The notes: generated by a model not told the origin, from the sequence alone. A DNA stretch of 64,000 bases from Dermanyssus gallinae (GCA_003439945.1 QVRM01002200.1:1-64000), one strand, 5' to 3'; positions 21,486 to 31,885 are shown, numbered from the stretch's first letter. Program-made: numbers and translations.

Positions 21486-22292
21486 GTGAAAAGTTCAGTT
21501 ATTGCGAGGCTAACAAAGTGCCAGACCCATACGGATTACCTTATTTGATCCCTGTTTCCAAGCTTATTGTTGTGTTTCCACACTGGTGCGGGGGGAAGGA
21601 TCTTTGCAGCTTTGCAAAGCATTGGCATGCATTAATGCGTGAATTAATGTTTCTTTTATCTCGTCTAAAAAACGTTTTTGCGTACGGTGTTCGGTGCATT
21701 GCAAACACACAGTTTAACCAGATTCTTCGCAGGCTTACAAAAGAGCGAGCTGCATGTACTCAGCACTGCTCGGTCGACAATAACCGAATATGGTTTAACG
21801 GCTGTTAACATCAGCATTTAGACGTTATGTTCGCAGACGTTTCACAAAGCTTTTTGTTTAGGGTGTCTGTTTGAGTGCAATCGCAGCGAAGAGATAGCCA
21901 CTTGAGCTTTCGCTTCGTGGGCGTCAGAGTACAATACGTTTAGGCCTTTCTACGGTTTCGTCGATACACATTGCTCACGCCTGACCCAAGTTCTCAGCTT
22001 CTCCAAATAAATTGATTCTTCGATTGCTGCTGCTCTGGTGCCAAGTGCTTTTATGCAAGTCACCCGGTCGTCCGAGCCTTGCGAATAGGCCAAAAACAGT
22101 CTTATCTAGCTAGTGCAAACGAGAAAGCTTAAACTGCCTTTATAAGTCTGCCTATTGCCAGGAAATCGAGAATGTTGCGTGTTTGTTTCATAATTATATA
22201 TCTGTGTCCGTATCGAAAGGGGTTATGACAGAGCAACATGTGCTCTTGCGGTAGAGCGTATGCCACATTCAGCTAGCTTTTTCTGTGCTTGG
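21486..22292. other. Stretch with no recognisable gene (copy A)
   Basis: About 800 bp of unassigned sequence leading to the ATT array. At about 21930 copy B carries a 2.2-kb composite insertion that is absent here. Confidence 0.35.

Positions 22293-22366
<74 letters not shown>
22293..22366. repeat. (ATT)n array at 3' end of RLE insertion (copy A)
   Basis: About 24 perfect ATT units. Together with a short ATT tract at 23197-23210 it brackets the RLE fragment. Copy B has eight units at the same place and no element between. Confidence 0.97.
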
Positions 22367-23196
22367 GTCTTAGAGCAATACAGTTGTGAGGTGTGAATGT
22401 GTATCCTCATTATTTTATAGTTTCTTTCTTGCTGTCGTCAGCCCATCGCACCTAATATCGACGCGGCGTTTCCTCTGCAAACTGCCAATGAAAGCAATGA
22501 AAGCTTAAGTCTTTAATAAATGTCCTTGTTCTTCTGCTGACTGGGCCCATTGTCTCCATTGCAATTGGCGCGAAATTGTATCTAGACTCTAACTCTGTGT
22601 ATTTACGCCACTTTTCTTTCTCTGCGTGTTCGGCCACCCATCCCGCCTCGGTAGCGCTGTGGCACACATAAAACGGTGCGGCTGTGCAGGAGACTGTCGC
22701 ATCCCGAACAAGGCATTTGCCTTTTTTCCACGGCGGAATAGTGACACCGTCGGGCCTTTTATCGTCATGAAGTCCTAGTCTGGGTTCCAGCATGCTAGGT
22801 ATTTCCGTCCTTCGAAGAGCTCTTTGAATCACTGCATTTATTTCTGTGTGCCTGGGAGCCCGACCTTGGCTCTTGATGCAGCTCAACGGGTGGAGGCCAT
22901 TCTTCTCTACTGGTTTTCCACAGGCCTTGCAAATGTGTGGTTCGCATATCGACCCGCCGATTCTGAGAGCCGACACCATGCGGAATGAGACGTTGTCCAG
23001 CATGGTGCCGAGCTGTGGCGACGGGAGAGCCCTAAGGAATCCACCGCTGAAGGTGTCTCGTGCGGCCAAGAAGACTGCCTTCTCCGTAGAAGACTCAAGG
23101 CTTTCGGTGATCTCACGGGCTATAACTTTACATCTGTAGTTATCAAGCACTCTCTGCGTTACACGTTTTTCCCAAGGACCTGGATCCAACTTCAGC
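22367..23196 (-). mobile_element. 5'-truncated RLE retrotransposon inserted in (ATT)n
   Basis: This insertion of about 830 bp is present in copy A and absent from copy B, where the flanks meet at (ATT)8 (59307-59330). On the sense strand of the element the target reads (TAA)n on both sides, with the long array at its 3' end, as expected for target-primed reverse transcription into TAA repeats. Dong (R4 clade) is known to insert in TAA repeats. The coding part is uninterrupted, which agrees with a young insertion that was truncated at birth. Confidence 0.85.
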
Positions 23197-23216
23197 TTAT
23201 TATTATTATTCACCAT
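22452..23216 (-). CDS. RLE endonuclease and C-terminal domain, partial protein
   Basis: The 254-codon frame opens in the ATT array (its first asparagines are encoded by AAT units), so the true N-terminus and RT are missing. It contains a Cys/His cluster (CKACG...LHPLSC, about residues 95-113), RHTEIN (about 122), DDKRPDG and LVRDATV (PD...D nuclease core, about 150-170). An ETMGP motif near the end matches ETMGG of the element at 484-3293. The tail after ETMGP is diverged. The nuclease would nick the DNA target. Without RT this copy cannot move by itself. Confidence 0.75.
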   Translation of the reverse strand: MVNNNNKLKLDPGPWEKRVTQRVLDNYRCKVIAREITESLESSTEKAVFLAARDTFSGGFLRALPSPQLGTMLDNVSFRMVSALRIGGSICEPHICKACGKPVEKNGLHPLSCIKSQGRAPRHTEINAVIQRALRRTEIPSMLEPRLGLHDDKRPDGVTIPPWKKGKCLVRDATVSCTAAPFYVCHSATEAGWVAEHAEKEKWRKYTELESRYNFAPIAMETMGPVSRRTRTFIKDLSFHCFHWQFAEETPRRY

Positions 23217-23499
23217 GAATTGGTAGCATATTACAATAGTTCACATATCATTTTTTAGGCTAAATATATCGTTGACGCTTGATTGTGGTGACGATGTGTC
23301 AATTAACGAGAAGGTGAGTATATGGTAACGTCCGATATTACACTCTCCACAATATTTACATACTCACTCATCGATTTCATAACAGTCTCCGCTGAAGCAT
23401 ATAAGGTGGTGGTAACCATGCCATGTTGTTCGGCATATTATAGATCTGTTTTCTTTTGTGATGATAGTTTTCATTTATTGCTGCAAAAAGCAGGACCCT

Positions 23500-24127
23500 C
23501 GACACAGTTTTACTAGTTATACCTCAGGGTTCGTGCATTGTCCCACTTGCCTTCTTCTGCTTTATAAATGGTATGGAAAATATCGCACGAACCGCTATCA
23601 TATATGCTGATGACAGCACTTTTAAATGTGTTGGGCAGTCTTGTGAGAAGGTACACCGCGATATGATGCAGGATGTCACTGCCCTCAACGTTTGGTGTGC
23701 AGCTAACCGTATTGCTATCAATGCAAAGAAAACTCAAGTGGTAGTCTTCGTACAGGGTAACCCCAATCCTCGAATGCCACCTGTAATCATAAATGGTCAC
23801 CTGATACAACCCAGCGACTGTGTCAAGGTAGAGACCCTTATCCGTCGACTTGCTGTCATCACAAACTCATCAAGAATACATCAAGAACCAAATTGGAGGA
23901 TATTCATGCAAGCTGCTCTACAACGCTTTTTTGAGTCACCTTATGTACGGATCGGAATTCTGGACTGCCTGCAGTAAGGGTTGGGCGGAGCGACTGAGTG
24001 TGGCACAGGGGCGCTTTCTTCGTATGTTTCGGGGATCGGCCAGTCGAGAGAGAAAACAACGTATATTTTACATATAGGAAATACTATGCGCTATTTAACA
24101 TTGATAGAGATTTTTAATAAGATCCAT
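23500..24127 (+). pseudogene. PQGS-type RT fragment, 5' half of split element (copy A)
   Basis: On the + strand the translation gives IPQGSC, FINGMENI and IYADDS, the B and C motifs of a CR1, L2 or RTE-type RT. After one frameshift comes NAFLSHLMYGSEFWTAC and LSVAQGRFLRMF from the thumb. At 24116-24127 the sequence is cut by an inserted I/Jockey-like element. The missing C-terminus resumes at 26437. A frameshift near 23850 is shared with copy B. Confidence 0.7.
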
Positions 24128-24349
24128 CCAATGACGAAATGGAAACATACAAGTGTCGTGACATTACGTCCGGAAATCGGAATTCGACGACAGTGTCATC
24201 AAAATGTCTTTTGTGGAATGTAGAGTCCCTAAATAGTCTGTACCGAACGTCAGGAGAGAGTATGTTTAGTGAATATGACATAATATTTTTAACCGAGACA
24301 TTTGAAACAGGTTTTACACCCCTTTTATAAGTCATAAAATGTTTCATGC

Positions 24350-25129
24350 ATGGAACAAGCACTACAAATGGCCTACGCCACAGATGATATAAACTATATT
24401 GAAGAAACGATTAAGTGGTCTATTCACACGGCTGCAAAACCAAAGAACGTGGGACTGCAGAGGCACAAGCCGTGGTTTGACAAGGAGTGTCGACAAATGA
24501 AGAAGGTGATCTGTCTGTATAAACCCACAACGTCAACTGAACTTCTACAACTGGCGGAATTAAAACGAATATTTAGATGCATGAAGAAAGAAAAGAAACG
24601 GCATTACGAGGAACAACAACGCATTAAGCTAATTTCGGAAAGCGTGCGGAAACCATGGCTACTTCTTCCAAGGAGACCAGTACCTTCAAACCCATTGATA
24701 AATGACGAAGAGTGGGTAGCCCACTTTACAAATATATTAACGAGAGACGTCATATTGTCAGATCAGGATGTTTTAGAAGAAGTCGCTGATTTTATTGAGG
24801 ACGAAGTCAAAACCGCAATTATATCGAAGCAAAACGGGAAATCAGCAGGACCCCATCGTATTCTTAATGAAAACCTGAAGTCTAATATTGACGCTTTATG
24901 CCCTATTGTGACAAAACTATACAATAAATGTGTTCGACACGGCAAAATTCCCGATAAGTGGCGGAAAAGCTATCTACAGCCTATATTTAAGCGAAAGGGA
25001 GATGCAACTGACCCAAAAAACTACAGGGGCATAGCACTTACAAGCGTCTTTTACAAGATATTAACGTCGCAATCGTTAAATCGAACAATACGGTTTTTTA
25101 AAGAGGCGATCGACGTCAGATGCAGCTAA
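24350..25129 (+). pseudogene. APE-RT linker and RT N-terminus, nested element (copy A)
   Basis: A 259-codon frame carries the linker (KPWFDKECRQMKK), NGKSAGPHRILNE and DPKNYRGIALTS from the RT fingers. It is then shifted by a deletion of about 45 bp, which removes the IPAEQYGFLKRRST block seen in copy B. The first residues are artificial because the APE domain is deleted just upstream. Confidence 0.75.
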
Positions 25130-25172
25130 GTTTGTTTTAAACGATGTATCACAACGCCTTTCTAACAAGAAA

Positions 25173-26051
25173 ATGACATACGCTGCGTTTATAGATTTTC
25201 AAACTGCTTTCGATTGCCTGCCAAGGGACCGTTTATTAGACACGCTTCGCAAACGTTTTAACATAACAGGCCCCCTTTTTAATCTCGTTTATAACATATT
25301 AGCGCACAATATAATTTGGGTGAAAATCGGCGACCACTATGTACAAACACCCGTAACACAAACCATCGGGGTAGCCAAGGGAGACTCAGCTAGCCCATTT
25401 TTTTTAATTTTGTACGTGACTGGACTCGCGGACTTACTGCGTAATCTTAAAGTCCATTTTGCTTTTTATGCTGACGACCTAGTCATTTTAGCAAAATCTC
25501 GTAACCATCTACAGTTTTACCTCAACGAAACTGCGAAGTGGTGCGAAGAAAACAAGCTCAAAATTTACGCGGAAAAGTCACATTTCTTACGCTTTAGCAG
25601 AGGAGGGTCATACGCGGCCAGGGATCATGATCTGTCAGTATATAGACAACCACTCAAATTACTAGCCATTATTAGCCACTTCTCGTATCTAGGCGTCACA
25701 CTAACTCCCGGGCTCTCTTTTAGCAGACATATCGAGGAGATACAAGCAAAAGCTACGTCTGCAATGTTTTTGTTCGGCAATATGCACGATGTGGACGTAA
25801 AAACAGCTATAAATTGCTTTAAAATCAAAGTACTCCCTGTAGCAACATACTGCCTTTCCACAATTGGACCATACCTGACCCTCAGCCATTTAAAAAGTCT
25901 AGACAAGCTAAAGGCCAGATATGTTAAGCGTGTTTTGCGGCTTCCAAAGTGCGCGTCGGCAACACTTGCCTTAAGGATGTGCGGAAAGAGAACACTTATT
26001 GAAGACCTAGCACTTAGTAACACACCATTTACACCGCATATTCTAGACTGA
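25173..26051 (+). CDS. RT palm and thumb, nested element (copy A)
   Basis: The 292-codon frame contains FIDFQTAFD (motif A), GVAKGDSASPFF (motif B) and FYADDLVILAK (catalytic YADD, about residue 100). KRVLRLPK follows in the thumb. It stops before the C-terminal zinc cluster, which is read in another frame near 26245. The first of the two catalytic regions is intact, but fingers and palm are in different frames after the upstream deletion, so the protein cannot be complete. Confidence 0.75.
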   Translation: MTYAAFIDFQTAFDCLPRDRLLDTLRKRFNITGPLFNLVYNILAHNIIWVKIGDHYVQTPVTQTIGVAKGDSASPFFLILYVTGLADLLRNLKVHFAFYADDLVILAKSRNHLQFYLNETAKWCEENKLKIYAEKSHFLRFSRGGSYAARDHDLSVYRQPLKLLAIISHFSYLGVTLTPGLSFSRHIEEIQAKATSAMFLFGNMHDVDVKTAINCFKIKVLPVATYCLSTIGPYLTLSHLKSLDKLKARYVKRVLRLPKCASATLALRMCGKRTLIEDLALSNTPFTPHILD

Positions 26052-26436
26052 TATCGAGCCTACAGAGAGAACAGAAATTTAAAATTTGCAGCTGAGAATT
26101 ATACTGATGGCCCGGCTTTTTCTTCACGTAGATGGAAAGGAGGCATGCAAAAGAACCGCTCGCTAATCTGCCGAATAACCTGACACGGGTACCACCATTA
26201 CATATGCATGAAGCCAAGCTGTTTTAATATTGAAGAATGTGTTTGTAGCATTTGCGGAGAGTTTGATGCTGGACGCTATCATATACTTGTGTGCCCAGAA
26301 ATTTGCGGAACGTCCTTATCATCCAAAGTTAAATTTATATTATAAGACCAAAAAGTCACATTGTGACACCTTGTGAAAATTGAATCAACCGTCTACCAAT
26401 TTTGTGGTGAAATAAATGCTGAATTGAATTGAATTG

Positions 26437-26679
26437 AATAATATCCATGGAATTGGGCCGAAGATACGAACACTTGATCGCCTTGGAGGGGCGAGAGAGA
26501 CTAGGGCATCTAACACGGTCATACTGAATATCCGCATGCATCGAAGCAGCAAGGGCAGCCAAGCTTTTGGCGTACGAGCTGTCAAAGCGTGGAACACTCT
26601 TCCGGTTAGCTTGCGTTGTTTGAAATCCTTAAACAACTTCAAGAAGAATTTAAAGTCACGCCTATTACCCCGTCAATAA
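26437..26679 (+). pseudogene. C-terminus of split PQGS-type element (copy A)
   Basis: The frame reads GPKIRTLDRLGGARETRAS, KGSQAFGVRAVKAWNTLP and SLNNFKKNLKSRLL. This is the usual C-terminal signature (SF..RA...WN.LP) of CR1, L2 or RTE-type RTs. It continues the thumb interrupted at 24127. A possible polyadenylation signal AATAAA lies at 26855-26860. Confidence 0.7.
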
Positions 26680-27059
26680 TAGGCACTTCCTAAATTGACT
26701 CTCGCATAGAAGTAAACACAAGTAATTTAATTCCGGCTGCAACTTTTCACCAGCACAATGGTAACTGTAGTAGGTTTAAATTACTATAGACGTCTAGCAA
26801 ATATTTGTAAATGTATGAAACAACATACCGTTGTAAATGTGTATATAATAGATAAATAAAAGACCTTGTTCAAACAATAGGGACTACTTAAAAGTACCAT
26901 GTTGCGGTTTTCTCTATATTCTTTGTAAATTTCTAATAATTGTGTACTAAACGGTATCTTGTGCAGTACTAAATTTTCTACGTGTGTGCGTTCGTGGCAT
27001 AGTTCTAGTGCGAGCGTTGCCTACTTCGGCAAGCCTAACGTGCGCATTATGAAATATAA
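26680..27059. other. AT-rich 3' UTR-like region between convergent elements (copy A)
   Basis: This has no frame. It holds the probable 3' UTR of the + strand PQGS-type element (AATAAA at 26855) and then the 3' end of the minus-strand element. It is conserved at 62914-63295. Confidence 0.5.
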
Positions 27060-27098
27060 TTTTATTTTAACTATGTTTTTAAGGTCTGACATTGTAAG

Positions 27099-27692
27099 TT
27101 AAGGGGCAATTACATGAATGCAGTATCTTATTATAGAAACAATTTTTATTCTAAACAATTTTAGCGCGATAATTAGTTCTATGTCAGTAACGTCTTCCAC
27201 TATAATGGTAGCCGCGGTGGTCTTGCTACGCATTTTCTCTATCTGTCTGCTGAATGACAGCCGGGGGGTTACTGTTATTCCTAGATAGCAAAAAAGATTG
27301 ACGAGTTCAATATTTACTCCCCCTATCTTAATGCACCGATCATCTGCAGCGTACGATCCGCCTCTACTAACTCGTAGTACTTTTGTTTTGGCGATGTTAA
27401 TTGTCAGTTGATTTTGTTGGCACCAATCTGAGGCTTCCTCTAGATAAAACTGCAGGTGGTTTCGCGTCTTTGCAAGCACTGCTAAGTTGTCGGCATAAAA
27501 TGCATGTATTGTTTTTACGTTTCTGAGGGCGTCCGCCAAGCCAGCTATATACAGTGTAAAGAAGAACGGGTTTGCAAAATCACCCCGGACGACTCCAGTT
27601 TTCTGTGCTACTGGCCTGCTGACATAATGAGCCCCGTTCTTAATAGTAATTAAGTTCACATGCAGCATGTCACATATTAGATTATACAGCAT
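27099..27692 (-). pseudogene. RT domain with YADN box (copy A)
   Basis: A 197-codon frame has GVVRGDFANPFFF (motif B), FYADNLAVLAK (catalytic motif) and INIAKTKVLRVSRGG. YADN replaces the second essential aspartate of YADD, so polymerase activity should be lost. The same change occurs in the duplicate and therefore predates it. The frame is open upstream through FIDYKTA, but part of motif A is deleted. Confidence 0.75.
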
Positions 27693-28345
27693 ATTATATG
27701 CAGTTTTATAATCAATGAAAGCGATCTTGGCATAGTCTAAAATAAAAGCAACGGCATCCGACGTAGATCATCCTCCCTCGTAGGAATCCGTGTTGCTTGC
27801 GTGGTAAATCTGGGCCTACGGCGTCATATAAGCGCTCTACACAGAAAACCCATATTTGTTTTAATATGATCATACACAATTTGATCTGGACCCGCCGATT
27901 TGGGTTTAATTACATTGGCGACCTCTTCTTCTGTAAATGCTCGATAATTACAAACATTCTCCCTCGGAGGTAGTAGAAGGGCACCATCGTATCGGCGCGC
28001 AAGATGAAGTATACACTCATCGTCATTGATTAATTAATTTGGTGGAGTGGGTCGTTTTGGGAGGAGTATCCATGGTTTTGTAGCACTCTGTTGTACGCGT
28101 GTTACACGCTGAATGATATCATATGCTTGTTTCTTTTCTTGTTTAATCTTTTTATTTAAATAATAGTATTTATTTAAATAATTAAATAAATTCCGTTTTA
28201 TGTCCGCAAGTCGCTGTAATCCCTCCGGGCTAAGATCCGTGTGACTGCAAATTGTGTATTTTATGGTTTTGCATTGTTCATCAAACCATGGTTAGTGCGC
28301 AGTGGGTTTGTGTAGCGGTTTCCGTGCGCATGAAATCTGTATGGC

Positions 28346-28860
28346 TCACCGGATAGCTTTTTCAGTGACATTGATATCGTCTGTTGGTTGAATAAGTTGT
28401 AGTGCTTGCTGTACTATCTGGGGGTTCAGAGAGCGGCTAAGGGTTTGTATTGAGGGTGCATTGGGCTTGTTGGTTCGGTGCAAATTGAACGTTATTTTAA
28501 AGTGTTTTCGATGCGCTGAGCGCGTTGAATGCATCTCGCTGATGATTAATTGCGGCTGCTGTGCTGAGGTTAGTAACACATCGATCGCACTTCTCTCATT
28601 CCAGCTGGCGTACGAAGCCTCGTGTTTGTTGTTTTCAATTTGCAATCTAAGCTCATGTATTCCTGATATAAAAGCTGCGCTTCGTGCGTTATCTTTTAAT
28701 AGATCGCAAATAAAATCGCTTTCTACAACAATATGATTATTTGTATTTATACAATAGCTTATTGCGTGTCCAATATCATGTATTACATCAGCGGGTTGCC
28801 TATCTGGTGGACTATAGATGCATATCAGGTAATTCTAATCTTCTAGTTCCAGCACCTTTT
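28346..28860 (-). pseudogene. APE endonuclease C-terminal half (damaged)
   Basis: This translates as YLICIYSPPD, a helix region, SDFICDL, SYASWNERSAIDVLLTS and STRSAHRKHF. It aligns by eye with YLICVYSPPK, GGDFNCDL, SWSGYSAVDIVLSS and IQSAHRKHC of the better element at 60537. The GGDFN catalytic motif is damaged (ESDFI). It lies just upstream of the SPT2 promoter region, in the opposite orientation. Confidence 0.6.
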
Positions 28861-29090
28861 TTTAAGTGCATTTGAGTAAGTGTGAGCACTCTGTCGTTCT
28901 GACAGCAATAGCCACTCTACATTTGGGTCGGCCTTTCTCTTGAGACTTAAGTGACAGCCCATGATATATTTTGTGTTGTGTTATCTGATTTATATTTGCT
29001 GTGATTGTCACAAACGTCTCGGTTAAGAACAGAATATCATCAGCAAACAGAATTTCGTCAGCTGGTCTCTCTCGACTCGCTGCCGCTGCC

Positions 29091-29791
29091 TTCGGCTCGA
29101 GTCGGCTCGGCTGGAACACGGGGGGGGAGTCAGAGGGAGGTGAATTGAGGTGATGATCCCCCCGGTCAGTCGGTCGGTCACCGAGTATATTGCTATTGTC
29201 GCCCGCCCTTCCCCCCTCTATTGCTGCTAATGACAATCAATCAGCCTCCGCCACCACCCCCATCCGCACCGCCCTCTCCACTCCACCACAGATCTGTCGG
29301 TCCACATCCTTCCTGTTGCCGCTGCTGCTGCGGCGGCTGCTGCTGATGCTGCAGCCTCTCTGCGATCGCTCACCACTCGCTCGTCGGATAGATAAATTGT
29401 GTAGCTCCGACGACTGCCGAATCAGTCTGGTTGTTTCTCTGGAGAGATCGATTGTTTCGTTCCTTTATTGCGTCATTGCAGAGGTTCAGCGCTGTTTCAG
29501 GCGGAGAGTCTGTGAACGTTTGTGCTGCTCTCGTAGATGCAATCGTCCTGCTGCATGGTGGAGCCGACGCTCGGCGATTCTGGTTTGGTCTGTTGCTGCT
29601 TGAGCTCCTAGAGTGAAAAAGAGCTCTTAGAGAAAAAAAGTCTTCGTGTTGTTGTTGTTGCTATTGTGAGCAGTGGTGGACTTGGAAACAACCGCAGTGA
29701 CTACCACCACCAGAAGGAAGGTAATTTGTGTTCACTTATCTGTGCTGGCTTGTTGACCTTCCACGATCCGAATCAACAGCGACGATTCATC
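29091..29791 (+). promoter_or_regulatory. SPT2 upstream region and 5' UTR
   Basis: This unique, GC-richer region precedes the SPT2 start. It has CTG/CGG-rich stretches (29320-29355) and GTT repeats (29648-29660). A possible very short 5' UTR intron could run from AAG/GTAATTTG (about 29720) to AATCAACAG (about 29780). It has no clear coding content; frames such as 29190-29603 have implausible composition. No TATA box stands out. Confidence 0.4.
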
Positions 29792-31885
29792 ATGAATCTC
29801 GACGGTTTACTCAAGAGGGCCCAGAAGAACACCTCGAACTACATTCAGAAGCGTTACTCGCTGGATGTGGGCCCGCCAAAAAGTTGCCTAAATCGAATGT
29901 GGATCCGGACGCCGTTCGGGCGCTGCTCGAACGCAAGGAAAAAGAGAAACGCGAAGCACGCGAGAAGATGATCTTGAGCGCAGTCGAATCGACGAAACGC
30001 GATGATCACATTTACAAAGATCACAAGGGTCTTCTGAAGCAGAAACATGAGTGGAGTGAAAAATGCAAGCGTCAGTGGCACAAGGTGCAACGCGAGCGCC
30101 GGGAGTTCATCAATCAGATTAAATCAGCCGCTGATGAGCGCGACAAAGACAAGCAACCACGTGAAAAGGAAAAGGTGATCTCGTCGATTAAGCACGAAGA
30201 GAACGAGAAGGAGCGGCGCAAGCGGAAACGAAAGTACGAAATCTTTGAGGGAACTATTGATACGTCGCGAAAGAGTAAGGTTCGCCTCTCTGCGTCCACT
30301 GGCGGCGCGCCGCAGATTCGCGACATGAACGAACTGCTGCGAATCGCTCAGAGCAACGCCGAAACCGGCTCATTCGGGGCTGACATCTGCTTGCCGTTGC
30401 AGCCTCCGAAGAAGACCGAAACCGAGCCGCGCCTTATGACGAGCGCCGAGAAGCGGCGTTTCGCCGAAGAGGAGGCCCTGCTAAAGAAGGCCGCCTCTTC
30501 TTCTGGCGTTGTCGCTGCCTCGAGCTTACCGCGTATCCCGAAAATCGGTAGTGGCGTCTCCAGTGGAAACGCGCCAAAGCCGAACGGTCTTCCGGTCGAT
30601 CGTATTCCTAAAAAGGGCGAATCCGCCTCGTCCAGTCACCACCCGAGCGCCGCTGTCAATGGCACAGCATCAGGCCACAGCCACCGAGAGAAACACGCCT
30701 CGTCATCGTCGTCGTCGTCAAAATCCGAGCGTTCCTCAGAAAAGGTCACCGAGCGCGACTCAAAGGGCGATCGCAAGGATCGATCCTCCGGCAAGCGTTC
30801 TTCCTCAAGCAGCCACAAAGCAAGTAGTGATAGCAGCAGTTCTAGCAGCAGCAGTAGTAGAAGTGGTGGTACTAAGGACAGTAAAGACATAAGCAGCCAA
30901 AAAGAAAAGCAGAGTAACGAAACCAGCAGTAGCAAACATCGCCACAGTGACCAGCACAGCAACAAAAAAGATCGCCAAAAAGAGGATCGCCATGGCTCGG
31001 AGTCGAAAGAGTCGACTAAAGAGAAGGCACACCACAAGGAAACGAACTCGTCAAAGGACAACAAAGATCACAAGAGTTCAAGTCGCTCACACGAGAACGG
31101 CACCTCATCACGCTCCCACTCTGGTGCGAGCAGAGCGGCAGAAAGCAACAGCAACATTGATCGTGTCGACAAGAAAAGCGACAGCCAGAAAAGTTCATCT
31201 TCTGTCGAGCAGGCGCAACGCAAGTCTCCGACGCAACCGTCGAGCGGCTCTAGCGTTCAGGGCTCTGCGGCGGCCGCGAGCAGCGGGTCCGTTGGCAGTA
31301 CTGCTGCCGCATCTGCTTCTGCTTCAATCGGCGCCACTTTCCGAGCGAGATCGCCTTCGGGCAGAAACCGCACGGAAGCTGGCCCAACTGCAGAAGGAAC
31401 GCCAAGCCGCCGAAGAGGAGGAACGCCGAAAAAAGCTCGAAGCTCGCAAAGCGCGACAGATCGAGGATGAAAAGCTGAAGAAGAAACTCCGCCAGCTTCA
31501 GAGTTGTGGGCCAATTGACTCTGAGACAGATGAGGAAGAGGACGACTATGACGAGGACTTGGACGAATACGAAGATGACTTTATTGACGACGGCGAAATT
31601 GAAGACCCCTATGCAAATAGGTATTCGAAAGAAATCTCCAAGATCTTCAAGTACGATAAACGAAAGTATATTGGCCAGGACTGTGACGACATTGAGGAGA
31701 GCTCGTTCAGTCGCTGCATGGCCGAAGAGGCTCGATCAGCTCGTCTGGGCCGCCAAGAGGATCTCGAGGATATGCGCCGCGAGACAGAGGAAGAGGCACG
31801 CTGTAAGAACAGCAAAGCTCAGAAACTTGAGGAGCTTTCGCAGAAGCTTAAAAACAAGAAGAAGCTTACGCTGTGCCCGGTTTAG
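29792..31885 (+). CDS. SPTY2D1: SPT2 homolog, histone H3-H4 chaperone (two frameshifts as assembled)
   Basis: SPT2 is a nuclear chaperone that binds H3-H4 and acts in transcription elongation and rDNA chromatin. The start is the ATG of MNLDGLLKRAQ, followed by IQKRYSLDVGPPK, very like KRYSLAVGPPKK of animal SPT2. Then comes a Lys/Glu/Arg-rich N-terminal region, a long Ser-rich linker (about residues 270-520), a coiled-coil-like stretch (LAQLQKERQAAEEEERRKKLE), an acidic run (DSETDEEEDDYDEDLDEYEDD) and the conserved C-terminal domain (YSKEISKIFKYDKRKYIG, ESSFSRCMAEEARSARLGRQE). Two single-base changes break the frame. One A is missing from an A-run at about 29879-29883 (PPKK), and one extra base lies at about 31320-31340. 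They cancel, leaving 697 codons, close to human SPTY2D1 (685). No intron is needed. It is the only clear host gene here. Confidence 0.92.

Larger units (their letters stand above)
24128..26436 (+). mobile_element. I/Jockey-like APE retrotransposon nested in PQGS-type element (copy A)
   Basis: The insertion is flanked by AATAAGATCCAT (24116-24127) and AATAATATCCAT (26437-26448), 11 of 12 identical, a plausible target-site duplication. It opens with the APE start (KCLLWNVES, DIIFLTETF) and continues with RT. Its 3' end has a zinc cluster (CVCSICGEFDAGRYH, near 26245-26290) and a short AATTG-repeat tail. Relative to copy B it has lost about 550 bp of APE (at 24340) and about 45 bp of RT (near 25070), but it keeps about 460 bp of thumb that copy B lost. 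Confidence 0.8.
27060..29090 (-). mobile_element. I/Jockey-like element, inverted relative of the nested element (copy A)
   Basis: The minus strand carries the same domain order as the element at 24128-26436 but in diverged form. The APE start (DILFLTETF) is near 29040, the APE body (CIYSPPD, then ESDF in place of GGDF) at 28840-28700, the APE-RT linker (SAHRKHF) at 28645-28346, and RT motifs at 27692-27099. The catalytic box is YADN rather than YADD in both copies. With the + strand element it forms a tail-to-tail inverted pair. Copy A lacks about 60 bp of motif A that copy B keeps (63922-63985). Confidence 0.7.

Noticed and set aside
28862..29236. Minus-strand FADD-like string (EILFADDILFLTETF)
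   Set aside because: The context (LFLTETF) shows this is the APE endonuclease start (DIxFLTETF), not an RT catalytic box.
29190..29616. 137- and 61-codon frames upstream of SPT2
   Set aside because: Cys/Arg/Leu-rich translation of GC-rich repeats without conserved features; more likely promoter or 5' UTR.
30636..31064. Antisense frames across the SPT2 Ser-rich linker
   Set aside because: Shadow of a repetitive, serine-coding sequence; the + strand has the conserved SPT2 domains.
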